Shown: positions 52,340-61,495 of the stretch, piece after piece | Layout: every line of letters begins with the position of its first letter | How positions within the stretch are numbered: the stretch's first letter is position 1 | Assembly (NCBI RefSeq): GCF_000829515.1 | Contig: NZ_JXRR01000010.1 | Coordinates: 1-64,000 of the forward strand | Length of the DNA stretch: 64,000 bases | Direction: 5' to 3' | From: Jeotgalibacillus campisalis | GTDB lineage: Bacteria; Bacillota; Bacilli; Bacillales; Jeotgalibacillaceae | Program-made: the position numbers and the translations under genes | Notes under the pieces: model-generated | What the model was told of the DNA's origin: nothing | What the model saw: the letters and a program-made list of their open reading frames with translations, nothing else | The model's database searches: none

Positions 52340-54034
52340 TTAAAGCACAAATTTCTTTACTAGATCATTTAATGAATTTGCCATTTTCTGCAGTTCGTGG
52401 TTTTGCTCTTGAAGCATCTCCACTGTTGCATTTTGCTGCTGGGAAGAAGCTGAAATTTCCTGAATGGTCGCAACGCCCTCTTCAGAAATCGCTGCAATTT
52501 CATGGATGGATTTTGTCGATTCCGTTGATGCATTATTTACATCCTCCATGCTGTTCACAATCGTGTCTACCTGTGAGGTCAGCTGATTAACAGCACGGAA
52601 AATCTGATCAAAAAGTTCTCCGCTTGCCGTTACTAATTCCACGCCGCTGCTTATTTCTGCATTATCTTTGTCATTTGACTGAAGCATGACTGAACACTGA
52701 TCAGTAATGTCTCTGAGAATCGCCGTAATGGTTGATACCGTTTCCTCTGTTTGGCTGGAAAGTTTTTGTACCTCCTGTGCCACAACTGAAAAGCCTTTAC
52801 CTGCTTCCCCCGCTCTTGCTGCTTCAATGGAAGCGTTTAGAGACAATAGATTTGTTTGATCTGCTACAGCTTTAATCAGCTTAATATCTTCATTAATCTG
52901 ACTGATCTTTTCACTCAGCAGCGAAATACGCCCGGAGCTGACATGTCCATTCTCTTGAATTCTATTAATTTGAGTGGAAATTTCTTTTAGCTGAGTCGAT
53001 CCTTTTTCAGCAATCTTTCCCGTTTCCTTTGTAAATTGTTCTATATGCAGCGTTTGATTTGTGACATCTTCAATTTTATTTGCCATGACGGAAAAACCCT
53101 GCGAGATTGTATCAATATGTTGAGTTCTTGTTTCAGAGGCTTTTGCTTCCTCCCCCGTTCCGACTGCGATTTGAGAGGAGGCCTCAGACAACTCGTCGAA
53201 TGCCTGTACCAATGTTTCGCTTGTTTGATTGATTTGAGTTGAATTTGTTTTCACACTTCCGATGATTTGGACAAGACTCAGACGCATGTCTTCAAACCCG
53301 TTTGCCAATGTACCAAGTTCGTCTTTGCGGTTTACTGTAATTTCCTCTGATAAGTCGCCTTGACTAATCTTCTTTAATGACAAAAGAAGGGTGGTGATTG
53401 GTTTATTAATCCTTTTGCTCATCAAGTAGGCAATCAGACTGCCGATGAGAAGAGAAGCGGCAAACAAAAGTAGCTGAAAAGACAAAACCATTGCCTCAAG
53501 ATCTTTAATAAAGGTCGTATCCATATCAATCCCAACAATGGCATCCGATCCTGGCAGCGGGAGAAAGTACGACTTATGAACACCCCATTCATCCTCATAG
53601 ATGGAAGTTAAAACAGTTTCCTGAGAAGTGTAAGCTTGTTGTTGTTCAGGCGTAAACGGGGATTCAATCATCGCTTCTTCACTGCCATTTAAGGCAACAA
53701 TATAATCCGTACCTTCTTGTTTTGACAGGACGTAGACATATTCAATGCCTTCTTTTCCAGTAATAAAAGAATTTAGAAAATCGGTTAACTCTTTACCGGA
53801 TTCATCCGGATTTTGGATGGCAGCAGTAATAAGTGATTGATCTAAGTCTGTAGCCAGATTTTGTCCGTTAATTTGAAGGATCTGATCAAATTGAGGAAGA
53901 ACATGGTCCTCAACGATGTAATTTGAAAGATAATGAACAAAACCAAATACGATCAGACCTAAAAAAATAAATGGACCAATAAAGCTCAAAAATAATTGAG
54001 TTCGCAGTGATTTCCGTGGATCAAGCTTTTTCAT
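52340..54034 (-). CDS. Methyl-accepting chemotaxis protein
   Basis: 564 residues. First helix about 12-34, extracytoplasmic sensor domain about 35-185 (sCACHE/dCACHE-like, [17 protein letters not shown] helix), second helix about 188-210, HAMP ([22 protein letters not shown]), then a long coiled signalling region whose tip reads [39 protein letters not shown]. It senses an unknown ligand and controls CheA. AAGGAG precedes ATG 54034, which overlaps the ATP-grasp gene stop by 4 nt (ATGA). Confidence 0.94.
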   Translation of the reverse strand: MKKLDPRKSLRTQLFLSFIGPFIFLGLIVFGFVHYLSNYIVEDHVLPQFDQILQINGQNLATDLDQSLITAAIQNPDESGKELTDFLNSFITGKEGIEYVYVLSKQEGTDYIVALNGSEEAMIESPFTPEQQQAYTSQETVLTSIYEDEWGVHKSYFLPLPGSDAIVGIDMDTTFIKDLEAMVLSFQLLLFAASLLIGSLIAYLMSKRINKPITTLLLSLKKISQGDLSEEITVNRKDELGTLANGFEDMRLSLVQIIGSVKTNSTQINQTSETLVQAFDELSEASSQIAVGTGEEAKASETRTQHIDTISQGFSVMANKIEDVTNQTLHIEQFTKETGKIAEKGSTQLKEISTQINRIQENGHVSSGRISLLSEKISQINEDIKLIKAVADQTNLLSLNASIEAARAGEAGKGFSVVAQEVQKLSSQTEETVSTITAILRDITDQCSVMLQSNDKDNAEISSGVELVTASGELFDQIFRAVNQLTSQVDTIVNSMEDVNNASTESTKSIHEIAAISEEGVATIQEISASSQQQNATVEMLQEQNHELQKMANSLNDLVKKFVL

Positions 54035-55158
54035 TTTATAGACTCCTTAGACGGCAGTAATTGAATGTATTGGGTTAAATCAAGGTTTAGCAAATGATGA
54101 ATATCACTCATTTCCATGGATTTAAAGAATATAACCGCAAATGTCCGATCCACTGAAGCGTTAATTTCGCGGTATTCCAGAATGTGTTTAAACTCATTTT
54201 TAAGCTTTTCATGATGGATGGTATGGATCAAAGATTTGCTGACGGAGGATGGAAGCTCCGCACAGAAGAATCCGTAGACGGAATCATCTTTTTCATCCAG
54301 AATCTGTGGCCACTGCGGCTCCATATCCTGAAAGTAATGCTCAGCACCGTTGATTCCAAATGCATGATAACTAACATCTGTTGTTCCTGCCCCGGCAAAT
54401 CTCAATGGATTTAATTCGATCGGAACAATGCCCTTTCTGCTATCTCTGACTTCTAAATGGAAAGGATAGTTTTTAATATTCATTTGTTTAGTTAACTCAA
54501 TTAAGTAGTCTGTAATTGCTTCTTTCATGTTCAGCATGATGTTGGCGGAAGTATAATAAATCCGGTCTGAAGTGTCATGTTCATCAGCAAACATGCGCTT
54601 TAATATATTCAGAATGACGGGCTTGCCATCATGGTTGATATAGCAGTCAACCGCATATTCGTCTCCATCAATCCACTGTTCCACAATAATCTCTTCTCCA
54701 TCAAGCACCGTATTGGAATACATGCTTTTAGACAGCAGTAAATCAGTATACAGTCCTTTAACAGCCTGATCCCACTCTGACTCCTGGTGGACAATATAAA
54801 CTCCTACACTCGAGTAGCCTTTATTTGGCTTAATGACAACAGGAAAAGGAATGTTCTTTTTATCTTCAGCAAGAAGCTCTTCCATGGTCAATAACGCAAA
54901 ATAATAGTCAGGATTGACCGCTGAAGCAAATTCCCGGAAGGCTGCTTTATTTTTCATAAGCTTTGATGTAAGGGTATGAGCATGTTCAGGATACTGTGCT
55001 TCAAGAATAGAAAGACAGCTTTCAGAATTGGTTAGAATTTTTTCATTTGAAGAAAGTACAAGCTCTCTTATATCACTGCTGTAGTAAATGGGAACGCTGT
55101 GATCGATTGCTGTTTCAATTAAAATAGGTGATACAATTTGACGATCTAGTATAAGCAA
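54031..55158 (-). CDS. ATP-grasp family ligase
   Basis: 375 residues. The ATP-grasp core is at about 90-300: [19 protein letters not shown] (nucleotide-binding Lys and Gly loop), [21 protein letters not shown] and [11 protein letters not shown] (metal-binding Glu and Asn). It belongs with carboxylate-amine/thiol ligases such as carbamoyl-phosphate or D-Ala-D-Ala-like enzymes; the substrate is not deducible. TTG 55158 is 7 nt after GGAGGT. It is first of two genes, translationally coupled to the chemoreceptor downstream. Confidence 0.87.
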   Translation of the reverse strand: MLILDRQIVSPILIETAIDHSVPIYYSSDIRELVLSSNEKILTNSESCLSILEAQYPEHAHTLTSKLMKNKAAFREFASAVNPDYYFALLTMEELLAEDKKNIPFPVVIKPNKGYSSVGVYIVHQESEWDQAVKGLYTDLLLSKSMYSNTVLDGEEIIVEQWIDGDEYAVDCYINHDGKPVILNILKRMFADEHDTSDRIYYTSANIMLNMKEAITDYLIELTKQMNIKNYPFHLEVRDSRKGIVPIELNPLRFAGAGTTDVSYHAFGINGAEHYFQDMEPQWPQILDEKDDSVYGFFCAELPSSVSKSLIHTIHHEKLKNEFKHILEYREINASVDRTFAVIFFKSMEMSDIHHLLNLDLTQYIQLLPSKESIK

Positions 55159-55380
55159 GTAAGATACCTCCAGGATGTAGTACTTATTTCATCGTCAAAG
55201 AATATAAATAGTTAATATGAACTATAAAAGTACATTTATTCAGAACATTTTAATTATAAGTAATATGAAATTTAATGCATTTTATAAATCGAAAGTTTGT
55301 TATTAGAATATTTGTTTAATTCTAATTCTAAAGGTTATAGTATTACTAAATGAACGAAAGATACGAGGAGGGATTTTTTA

Positions 55381-55713
55381 ATGACACATGAAAAATATGC
55401 AGAATTGCTGAGGATTGTGCATGATTGTGCAGCGGCATGTAACCATTGTTTTGTTGCATGTCTGAACGAAGAAGATGTAAATATGATGAGCGGATGTATT
55501 CGTCTCGACAGAGAATGCGCTGATGTCTGCGCATTTATGGAACAGGCGATATCAAGAAATTCCCCGTTTATAAGTCAGATGGCCGCATTGTGTGCAGAGA
55601 TATGTGAAGCTTGCGGAAATGAATGCAGCACACATGCTGATCACCATGATCATTGCCGCCGCTGTGCAGAAGCATGCTTCAAATGTGCTGAGGCATGTAA
55701 AAGAATAGCTTAA
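55381..55713 (+). CDS. Four-helix bundle copper-storage-like protein (Csp/YhjQ)
   Basis: 110 residues with 16 Cys (C16, 20, 23, 27, 39, 46, 50, 71, 75, 78, 82, 92, 95, 99, 102, 106), spaced three and four apart along predicted helices, plus HADHHDH. This is the DUF326 pattern of cytosolic copper-storage proteins (Csp3), which load the bundle core with Cu(I). No signal peptide, so cytosolic. GAGGAGG precedes ATG 55381. No copper regulator or exporter is adjacent. YhjQ is the B. subtilis homologue. Confidence 0.9.
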   Translation: MTHEKYAELLRIVHDCAAACNHCFVACLNEEDVNMMSGCIRLDRECADVCAFMEQAISRNSPFISQMAALCAEICEACGNECSTHADHHDHCRRCAEACFKCAEACKRIA

Positions 55714-55731
55714 AATCAATCCTAGATAATT

Positions 55732-55774
55732 AGCTGCCTGCAAGTGCCCCGATACTTGCAGGCAGCTTTTGTTT
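55732..55774 (+). terminator. Terminator of the Csp-like gene
   Basis: AGCTGCCTGCAAGT / ACTTGCAGGCAGCT stem, then TTTGTTT. Confidence 0.88.
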
Positions 55775-55984
55775 ATTCTTCAGACCATTTTTTCTTAAGA
55801 AATCGGGAAAGAGAAGGAAGACCCCGCTGTTAAAAAGAGTGTAAGTCACTTTATCCGTTAAGTTGTTCAGATCTATCATATATAATGTGAAAATTTAGAA
55901 TCAATTGTTAATGAAAGACGCATTTACTGATATGATGGAAATATGAAAAGCATTAACTGAAAACATGAAAGGATGATTTGTTTG

Positions 55985-56335
55985 ATGGGAAAAGTGATGG
56001 GGTTTGAGTTAAATAGCGAGCATCCTGAAAGATTAATAACCTTTTATTCAACGGTTTTTGGCTGGCAGGTGGGAGATAGCAGGTGGGGCTACTCTCCGGT
56101 GCAAACAGGCAGTGAAGAGAACCGTGGGATAGACGGAGGCATTGCCAAGGGACCGGAAGAATTTCCTCACGGGACACGAATTCAGGTTCAAGTGGACTCC
56201 ATTGACAGTACCTTAGAAGAAGCGAAGCGTCATGGCGCCCAAAACATCTCGGAAAAAATGGAATTTGAAGAATTTTATCTTGCTTATTTTACAGATCCTG
56301 AAGGGCTGGGCATTGGATTAATAGAAAAAAAGTGA
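55985..56335 (+). CDS. VOC (glyoxalase/bleomycin resistance) family protein
   Basis: 116 residues. One VOC beta-alpha-beta-beta-beta unit pair: FELNSEHPERLITFYSTVFGW opens and FYLAYFTDPEGLGIGLIE closes with a typical metal-side Glu. Metal ligands His/Glu are only partly visible (E and H in SEHPER). Function is not deducible. AAAGGA lies 12 nt before ATG 55985; an in-frame TTG at 55982 is also possible. The next VOC gene starts 27 nt after its stop. Confidence 0.8.
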   Translation: MGKVMGFELNSEHPERLITFYSTVFGWQVGDSRWGYSPVQTGSEENRGIDGGIAKGPEEFPHGTRIQVQVDSIDSTLEEAKRHGAQNISEKMEFEEFYLAYFTDPEGLGIGLIEKK

Positions 56336-56362
56336 CTGAATACTGGACAGGAGGAAAACAGC

Positions 56363-57028
56363 GTGGAAATCTCTAAAGTGGAAATCTTTACGAGTGATCT
56401 AGCAAGGTTGAAAGTGTTCTACTCAGAGACTCTTGGATTTTCCATCATTGAACAGGAACCGGAAAGGTTTTCTGTAAAGGCCGGTAAAAGCGAGCTCATG
56501 TTCAAAAAAGGGAACGGAAAACCACTTTATCATTTTGCTTTTAATATTCCTTCTGCTGCTTTTTATCCAGCAAAGGAATGGGCTCGTGACAAGGTAGGTT
56601 TAAATAAGGAAAACGGGGAGGATGAAGTGTATTTTCGGGCGTTTGATGCTGATTCCTTCTATTTTGAAGATCCATGCGGGAATGTTATAGAATTTATCGG
56701 CCGGACAGGAAACAATGGAGAATCCTGTGAAACTTTTTCGGTCGACCAGCTGCTGAATATCAGCGAAATTAATTTAACAACAGACGATGTTTTAGAGGCT
56801 GCCGAACAGTTACAAAAAGAAGGGATTTTAGCTGAGAACAAAACGATACATCCACAAGAGCTGAATTTTGTCGGGGATGGGGAAGCATTTATTTTGCTTG
56901 GTCCTCCGGAACGCACTTGGTATTTTTCATCGCATCAAGCCGAGATCCACCCCGTAGTAATTGAAATTGATCAAATGAAAAGAGTGGAACTTGATCAGGA
57001 TGGAAACGTCGTGATCAAAAGTATATAA
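56363..57028 (+). CDS. VOC family protein, double-unit
   Basis: 221 residues. N-terminal VOC domain (VEIFTSDLARLKVFYSETLGF ... YFEDPCGNVIEFIGR, about 1-115) followed by a second, diverged unit (about 130-215; ISEINLTTDDVLEAAEQL ... EAFILLGPPERTW). The layout resembles CppA-like VOC proteins. Enzymatic role unknown. GTG 56363 follows CAGGAGG. Confidence 0.82.
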   Translation: MEISKVEIFTSDLARLKVFYSETLGFSIIEQEPERFSVKAGKSELMFKKGNGKPLYHFAFNIPSAAFYPAKEWARDKVGLNKENGEDEVYFRAFDADSFYFEDPCGNVIEFIGRTGNNGESCETFSVDQLLNISEINLTTDDVLEAAEQLQKEGILAENKTIHPQELNFVGDGEAFILLGPPERTWYFSSHQAEIHPVVIEIDQMKRVELDQDGNVVIKSI

Positions 57029-57091
57029 GGATCTAAACACACCCCATAACATAGTATAAAGTAACATTGCACACACGAGAGGGTGGTTACG

Positions 57092-57823
57092 TTGTTAATT
57101 GGCTACGTGAAAGAAATTACCCGGTATCCGGTAAAGTCATTTCAAGGTGAAAAAGTGGAAAAAACACAAGTCATGGATTATGGACTGTATGGAGACCGGA
57201 GCCATGCATTTAAAGATGAATCGAGAAAAGATAAATTTCTCACGATAACCCAATGCCACCCAATGGCTCAATACAAAGCAGAATTTTCAGGCGGTGAACC
57301 ACTGGATTTCTTTCCTCCGCTAACAATTACCATGCCGGACGGAACAAAAAAGAAGTGGGGAGATCCAGAAATTCAGGAGGGACTTGAAGCTCTGTCAGGC
57401 CGTCCCTTGAGCCAAGTAACGTATTCACCCGCCCATGTTCCAATAGGGGCAATTGAAGAAGCTCATTTACTTCTCATCACCAGTTCTTCACTTGATCGTC
57501 TATCTCAGGTGAAGGGAGAGAGCGTGGACGGGAGAAGATTTCGTCCCAACCTCGTCATCGATTTGCTTGATGATCTGCCCTATAGTGAAGAAAATTGGGT
57601 GGGGAAGACGCTTGTTATAGGGGAAAATGTTCAGATTCGTCTTACCTCGACCTGTACGAGATGTATGATCATTACGGTTCATCCTGAAAGTGCTGAGAAA
57701 GATTCCTCGATATTATCAACCGTTATTAAAGAAAGAAATAATCAGTTTGGAGTCTATGCATCGGTGCTTCAAAGCGGAGAGATCCGTACCGGTGATGAAA
57801 TTCACCTGACGGAATGGAAGTGA
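57092..57823 (+). CDS. MOSC domain protein with beta-barrel N-terminus
   Basis: 243 residues. N-terminal MOSC_N segment (EITRYPVKSFQGEKVEKT, YGDRSHAFKDE) and C-terminal MOSC with STCTRCMIITVHPE, carrying the conserved Cys pair CTRC, which in this family is a probable sulfur carrier or molybdenum-cofactor-binding site. Distinct from the YiiM-like MOSC at 4.2 kb. TTG 57092 is 8 nt after GAGAGGG. GTG 57083 overlaps that site. Its stop lies inside the next gene. Confidence 0.84.
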   Translation: MLIGYVKEITRYPVKSFQGEKVEKTQVMDYGLYGDRSHAFKDESRKDKFLTITQCHPMAQYKAEFSGGEPLDFFPPLTITMPDGTKKKWGDPEIQEGLEALSGRPLSQVTYSPAHVPIGAIEEAHLLLITSSSLDRLSQVKGESVDGRRFRPNLVIDLLDDLPYSEENWVGKTLVIGENVQIRLTSTCTRCMIITVHPESAEKDSSILSTVIKERNNQFGVYASVLQSGEIRTGDEIHLTEWK

Positions 57824-58470
57824 AATACATCTTGAAGCAAGATCAGCTATTTAATAAAAAAATAACCACCATTCAGCAGCTTGAGACTATAGTTGGAGAG
57901 CCTAGTGAGCTTGCTAAAAATAAAGTGATCCCGTCTATCGATTTGCACTGTCAAACCTTTATTTCTAAATCTCCCTTTTTAGTTCTGTCCACATCAGATG
58001 AAAGTGGAAGGTGTGACACTTCTCCACGAGGTGATTTGCCCGGATTTGTGAAAGTGTTGAATAAAACAACGCTGATTATTCCTGAACGGCCCGGAAATAA
58101 GCGGGTAGATTCTATGAGGAATATACTCGTCAACCCCGGTGTTGCACTGCTTTTTCTGATCCCAGGACTTGGAGAAACCCTCCGGATAAACGGTAAAGCA
58201 CAGCTTATTCAAGACGCAGACATTCTTTCACAAATGGCTGTCAGAGGGAAAGAACCGCTGATGGCTATTGCTGTGGAAGTCGAGGAATGCTTTATCCATT
58301 GTGCCAAGGCATTTAAACGTTCTCATCTTTGGAATCCGGACAGCTGGCCTGCTGAGCAGGAATTGCCGTCTGCTGCAAAAATGCTGATTGAACATGCAAA
58401 GCTATCAAACGATTCACTTGAGGATATGAGAAAAAGACTAGAGGATGGCTATGTTAACCGCCTTTATTGA
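57814..58470 (+). CDS. Pyridoxamine 5'-phosphate oxidase-like flavoprotein (MSMEG_1061-like)
   Basis: 218 residues. The split-barrel FMN-binding motif is visible: SKSPFLVLSTSDESGRCDTSPRGDLPGFV, IIPERPGNKRVDSMRNILVNPGVALLFLIPGLGETLRINGKA. The TSPRGD and N-terminal helices match the MSMEG_1061-like group. It probably reduces or binds a flavin-dependent substrate. ATG 57814 overlaps the MOSC stop by 10 nt. TTG 57832, with GGAAGTGA 8 nt before it, is an alternative start. Confidence 0.84.
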   Translation: MEVKYILKQDQLFNKKITTIQQLETIVGEPSELAKNKVIPSIDLHCQTFISKSPFLVLSTSDESGRCDTSPRGDLPGFVKVLNKTTLIIPERPGNKRVDSMRNILVNPGVALLFLIPGLGETLRINGKAQLIQDADILSQMAVRGKEPLMAIAVEVEECFIHCAKAFKRSHLWNPDSWPAEQELPSAAKMLIEHAKLSNDSLEDMRKRLEDGYVNRLY

Positions 58471-58498
58471 CATGTTTTTATCCAAGAGAGGTGAAACA

Positions 58499-58990
58499 AT
58501 GTTTACGATTCGGAATATGAAAAACGAAGAGTTGCCCTTTTTAAGAGAAATGCTCTATGAATCTATTCATATACCTCAGGATAAACCCCCGATCGACTCG
58601 CTTTTAGAGCGTAAAGAATTAAAGAAATATATCGAAGACTGGGGAAGACAGGGAGATGCTGTACTCTTTGCGGCAGATGAAAAAAATACGCCGGCTGGAG
58701 CCATCTGGTGCCGGCTTTTTTCAAAAAACGACCCTGGTTATGGGTTCGTCGATGACAACATTCCTGAAATTGGAATGGCTTTAAAAAAGGAGGCCAGAGG
58801 GAAAGGGGCAGGTGGACGCCTGTTAGATGAAATGATCATTCTAGCTAAAAGACAAGGCTATTCAGCCCTATCGTTAAGCGTCGATCCTGAAAACATACCG
58901 GCAGTCAGGCTTTATGAAAAAGCAGGGTTTATAAAAACGGAAACGTGCGGCACTTCGATTACAATGGTGTGCCGGCTGCAGAAGCAATAG
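58499..58990 (+). CDS. GNAT family N-acetyltransferase
   Basis: 163 residues. GNAT motif A ALKKEARGKGAGGRLLDEMI with the R/Q-x-x-G-x-G acetyl-CoA loop, then SLSVDPENIPAVRLYEKAGFIK. No substrate specificity evident. ATG 58499 follows AGAGAGGTGA; the frame upstream overlaps the PPOX-like gene and is rejected. Probably co-transcribed with the preceding genes. Confidence 0.88.
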   Translation: MFTIRNMKNEELPFLREMLYESIHIPQDKPPIDSLLERKELKKYIEDWGRQGDAVLFAADEKNTPAGAIWCRLFSKNDPGYGFVDDNIPEIGMALKKEARGKGAGGRLLDEMIILAKRQGYSALSLSVDPENIPAVRLYEKAGFIKTETCGTSITMVCRLQKQ

Positions 58991-59126
58991 TAAAGATGGA
59001 TTCTTTTATATGTAAGCATGATTTAATTGATTAAGAGACTTTAGAGAAACGGAATATAGGTTACAAGACAATAGCAGACAGGATAAAACTGAATGCAAAA
59101 TAAGAATTTTAGAGGGGGACTATAAA

Positions 59127-60116
59127 ATGCTCAACGTAGCGCTATTAAGCAGGTGGCACGTACACGCAGACGATTATGCAAAAGAAGCAGCAGAAAACCC
59201 GATGGTAAGCATACAGGCAGTATGGGACGAAAATCAGGAACGAGGTGAAAAATGGGCGGAGGAGCTTAATGTTCGTTTTGAAAAAAATCTCGATGTACTC
59301 TTAGCAGATCAAAACATCCATGCTGTAATTGTAGACACACCAACTGGCGATCACGAAAAGATTATTACCAAAGCCGCCTCCTATGGCAAACATATTTTTA
59401 GTGAAAAAGTGCTCGGAATGACGGTAGCAGAGTGCGAGAAGATCTTTGATGCAGCAGATCAATCTGATGTATCGTTAATGCTTTCCCTTCCAAGGCTGAC
59501 ATCAGGGTACTACTTACATGCACAGCAAACACTTGACGAGGGGCTTTTAGGAAAGCTCACCATGATCCGGTGCAGAGTGGCACATAATGGTGCAGTGCCT
59601 TTTGATGGCAGTCCCAATGGCTGGCTTCCGGACCATTTTCTAAAGAAAGAGGGAACAGGTGGAGGCGCGCTGATTGATTTAGGTGCACATCCTATTTATC
59701 TGACAAACCGGCTCGCTGGAGAAGCAAAAAGTGTGAGTGCGAGATTTAGTCATTTTTTCAACGAAGAAGTGGATGATCAGGCAGTGGCGGTAGTAGAATA
59801 CACATCTGGTGCCCTTGGACTAATTGAAACAGGCTTCGTATCAGGCGGTTTTTTTGCTCTTGAACTGCACGGAACAGAAGGCGTCTATCTTATACAAGAC
59901 GGTCAGGTGCGTTATAAGAGCAGTCAGGTCAACGGTGGTGAATGGGTTATTTCTCCTCCTCTGCCTGCTGACCTGCCAAGCGCCATGCAGCAATGGGTAA
60001 ACGAAATTCTGTATGGCAGCAAACCTTCAATCACAAGGGAAGACATGATTCAGTTGACCCGTATAAACGAACTTGCTGTCCAGTCCAATCCGAATTACTC
60101 CGAAAGTTCTATTTAA
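59127..60116 (+). CDS. Gfo/Idh/MocA family oxidoreductase
   Basis: 329 residues. The N-terminal Rossmann part is unusual: LLSRWHVHADDYAKE occupies the GxGxxG position, so nucleotide binding may be altered. The catalytic half shows EKVLGMTVAEC (usual EKP) and GGALIDLGAHPIYLTNRLAG with the Asp and His, a clear family trait. Many relatives act on sugars or inositol; no sugar genes adjoin. GAGGGGG precedes ATG 59127. The gene stands alone and ends just before a repeat element. Confidence 0.85.
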   Translation: MLNVALLSRWHVHADDYAKEAAENPMVSIQAVWDENQERGEKWAEELNVRFEKNLDVLLADQNIHAVIVDTPTGDHEKIITKAASYGKHIFSEKVLGMTVAECEKIFDAADQSDVSLMLSLPRLTSGYYLHAQQTLDEGLLGKLTMIRCRVAHNGAVPFDGSPNGWLPDHFLKKEGTGGGALIDLGAHPIYLTNRLAGEAKSVSARFSHFFNEEVDDQAVAVVEYTSGALGLIETGFVSGGFFALELHGTEGVYLIQDGQVRYKSSQVNGGEWVISPPLPADLPSAMQQWVNEILYGSKPSITREDMIQLTRINELAVQSNPNYSESSI

Positions 60117-60119
60117 GTC

Positions 60120-60347
60120 AGAGACTGGGACATAACTGATAAAAGGTAAAAAATGAGGCATTATATTTATCATTAGTATGAGGTGATCGGAGCGGAAGGT
60201 GGCGACTCCAGCAGGATATGACGGTTGCTTGAGACCCCGCAAGGCATAGCCTGAGGAGGGCTCAAGCGCCGTCCCTGCGGAAAGCGTCCACCTGAAGCGA
60301 AGTGAACCGGTCAAAGAGCTTGAGACACTTTTGTCCCAAGCTCTTTT
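60120..60347. repeat. MITE-like structured intergenic repeat, reverse copy
   Basis: Read on the minus strand it begins GAGCTTGGGACAAAAGTGTCTCAAGCTC, then TTTGACCGGTTC and a core closely matching the element at 29580-29802, and ends GTCCCAGTCTC. About 228 bp. On the plus strand its right end AGAGCTTGAGACAcTTTTGTCCCAAGCTCTTTTTT (60315-60350) is a strong terminator for the oxidoreductase gene. Confidence 0.87.
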
Positions 60348-60350
60348 TTA
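60315..60350. terminator. Terminator formed by the repeat element end
   Basis: Stem AGAGCTTG(A)GACA / TGTC(C)CAAGCTCT with TTTTTT on the plus strand. It sits between convergent genes. Confidence 0.8.
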
Positions 60351-61232
60351 CTATGTATTAAGGAATGGTTTAAAAGAGTGCGGTTTTATGCTTAGAACCA
60401 AAATTGCGCCAAAAAGCAAACCGACTCCGGTCCATGAAAGAATAGAAAGAGATTCTCCTATAAGAAAAACGCCGAGCAGGGCAGCTGTCAGCGGCTCAGC
60501 AAGTGAGAGCGTAACGGCTGTAGAGGCCTGGACATTTTTCAAGCCTGTGGCAAAAAGCAAATAAGCAATGGCCGTAGCGAAAATGCCGATGTAAATACTT
60601 GTTGCCAGTCCATTCACCTGAGTGATCCATGATAAATCGTATACAAGTAAAAGCGGCAGTAAAAACAACGCACTGAGCGTGAAAACAACAGCTACTACGG
60701 TGTCCGGTGTATGAGTGATCAGCAGCTGTTTACTTACAAGGGTATAACCGGCAAAAGATGCACCTGCTAAAAGTGCCAGTCCTATTCCTAAAGGATCAAT
60801 TTGAACTGAATCCTGGTTGGCAAAAAGCAAGATACATCCACCAATCGCTAAACCGGTTGCTGCCCACCAGTTTTTTTGCGGAGTGCGCCTGTAAAAGCTC
60901 CACTCAAGTATACCTGCAATGACAGGCGCACTTCCAATCGCGATAACAGTCCCAACTGCGATCCCGGTTAAGCTGACGGCTGAAAAAAAGAAAGGCTGAT
61001 AAAAAGCCATGCATAATGCGGCCAGAAAGACCGTTTTTACCGGCCAATTGTGCACAGACCATTTTCCCTGAAAGCCTACATAAAGCAATAAAAACAGACC
61101 GCCAATCGCAAGACGGATTGTCCCAAACACGACAGGATGTGTGCCATCTGGTGCGTAAGACTGGGCAGTTCCTGTAGTACCCCATAAAACAGCTGCTAAA
61201 AGAACAAATACTGCAGAAAAATTTCCCTTCAT
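60351..61232 (-). CDS. EamA/DMT-family transporter
   Basis: 293 residues, ten helices in two EamA repeats (FVLLAAVLWGTTGTAQSYAPDG first, VASF-type GASFAGYTLVSKQLL second). It is an integral membrane exporter of amino-acid or metabolite-like compounds; the substrate is unknown. It differs from the EamA protein at 5 kb. GAAAGGGG lies before ATG 61232. Convergent with the oxidoreductase gene. Confidence 0.88.
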   Translation of the reverse strand: MKGNFSAVFVLLAAVLWGTTGTAQSYAPDGTHPVVFGTIRLAIGGLFLLLYVGFQGKWSVHNWPVKTVFLAALCMAFYQPFFFSAVSLTGIAVGTVIAIGSAPVIAGILEWSFYRRTPQKNWWAATGLAIGGCILLFANQDSVQIDPLGIGLALLAGASFAGYTLVSKQLLITHTPDTVVAVVFTLSALFLLPLLLVYDLSWITQVNGLATSIYIGIFATAIAYLLFATGLKNVQASTAVTLSLAEPLTAALLGVFLIGESLSILSWTGVGLLFGAILVLSIKPHSFKPFLNT

Positions 61233-61495
61233 CCTGTACCCCTTTCTCTTTGTGAGATTAGTATAGTGCGTTTCTCTTTAAACAAAACCAGTTTATTTTA
61301 CAACGCTACTAGAAAAGATGGTTTATTTCATTAGTAAGGAGGGACGAAATTTGCGCAGTAACAGAGAGTTTCCCCTCATCCTCCCATGAGTTCTGATGCT
61401 TAACTATAACAAAAAAATGATATTAGATTCCATATTTTTTTACAAACTAATATCCATTAATAGTATTATTTAGGTAAAGAATAAGGAGTGAGAGA

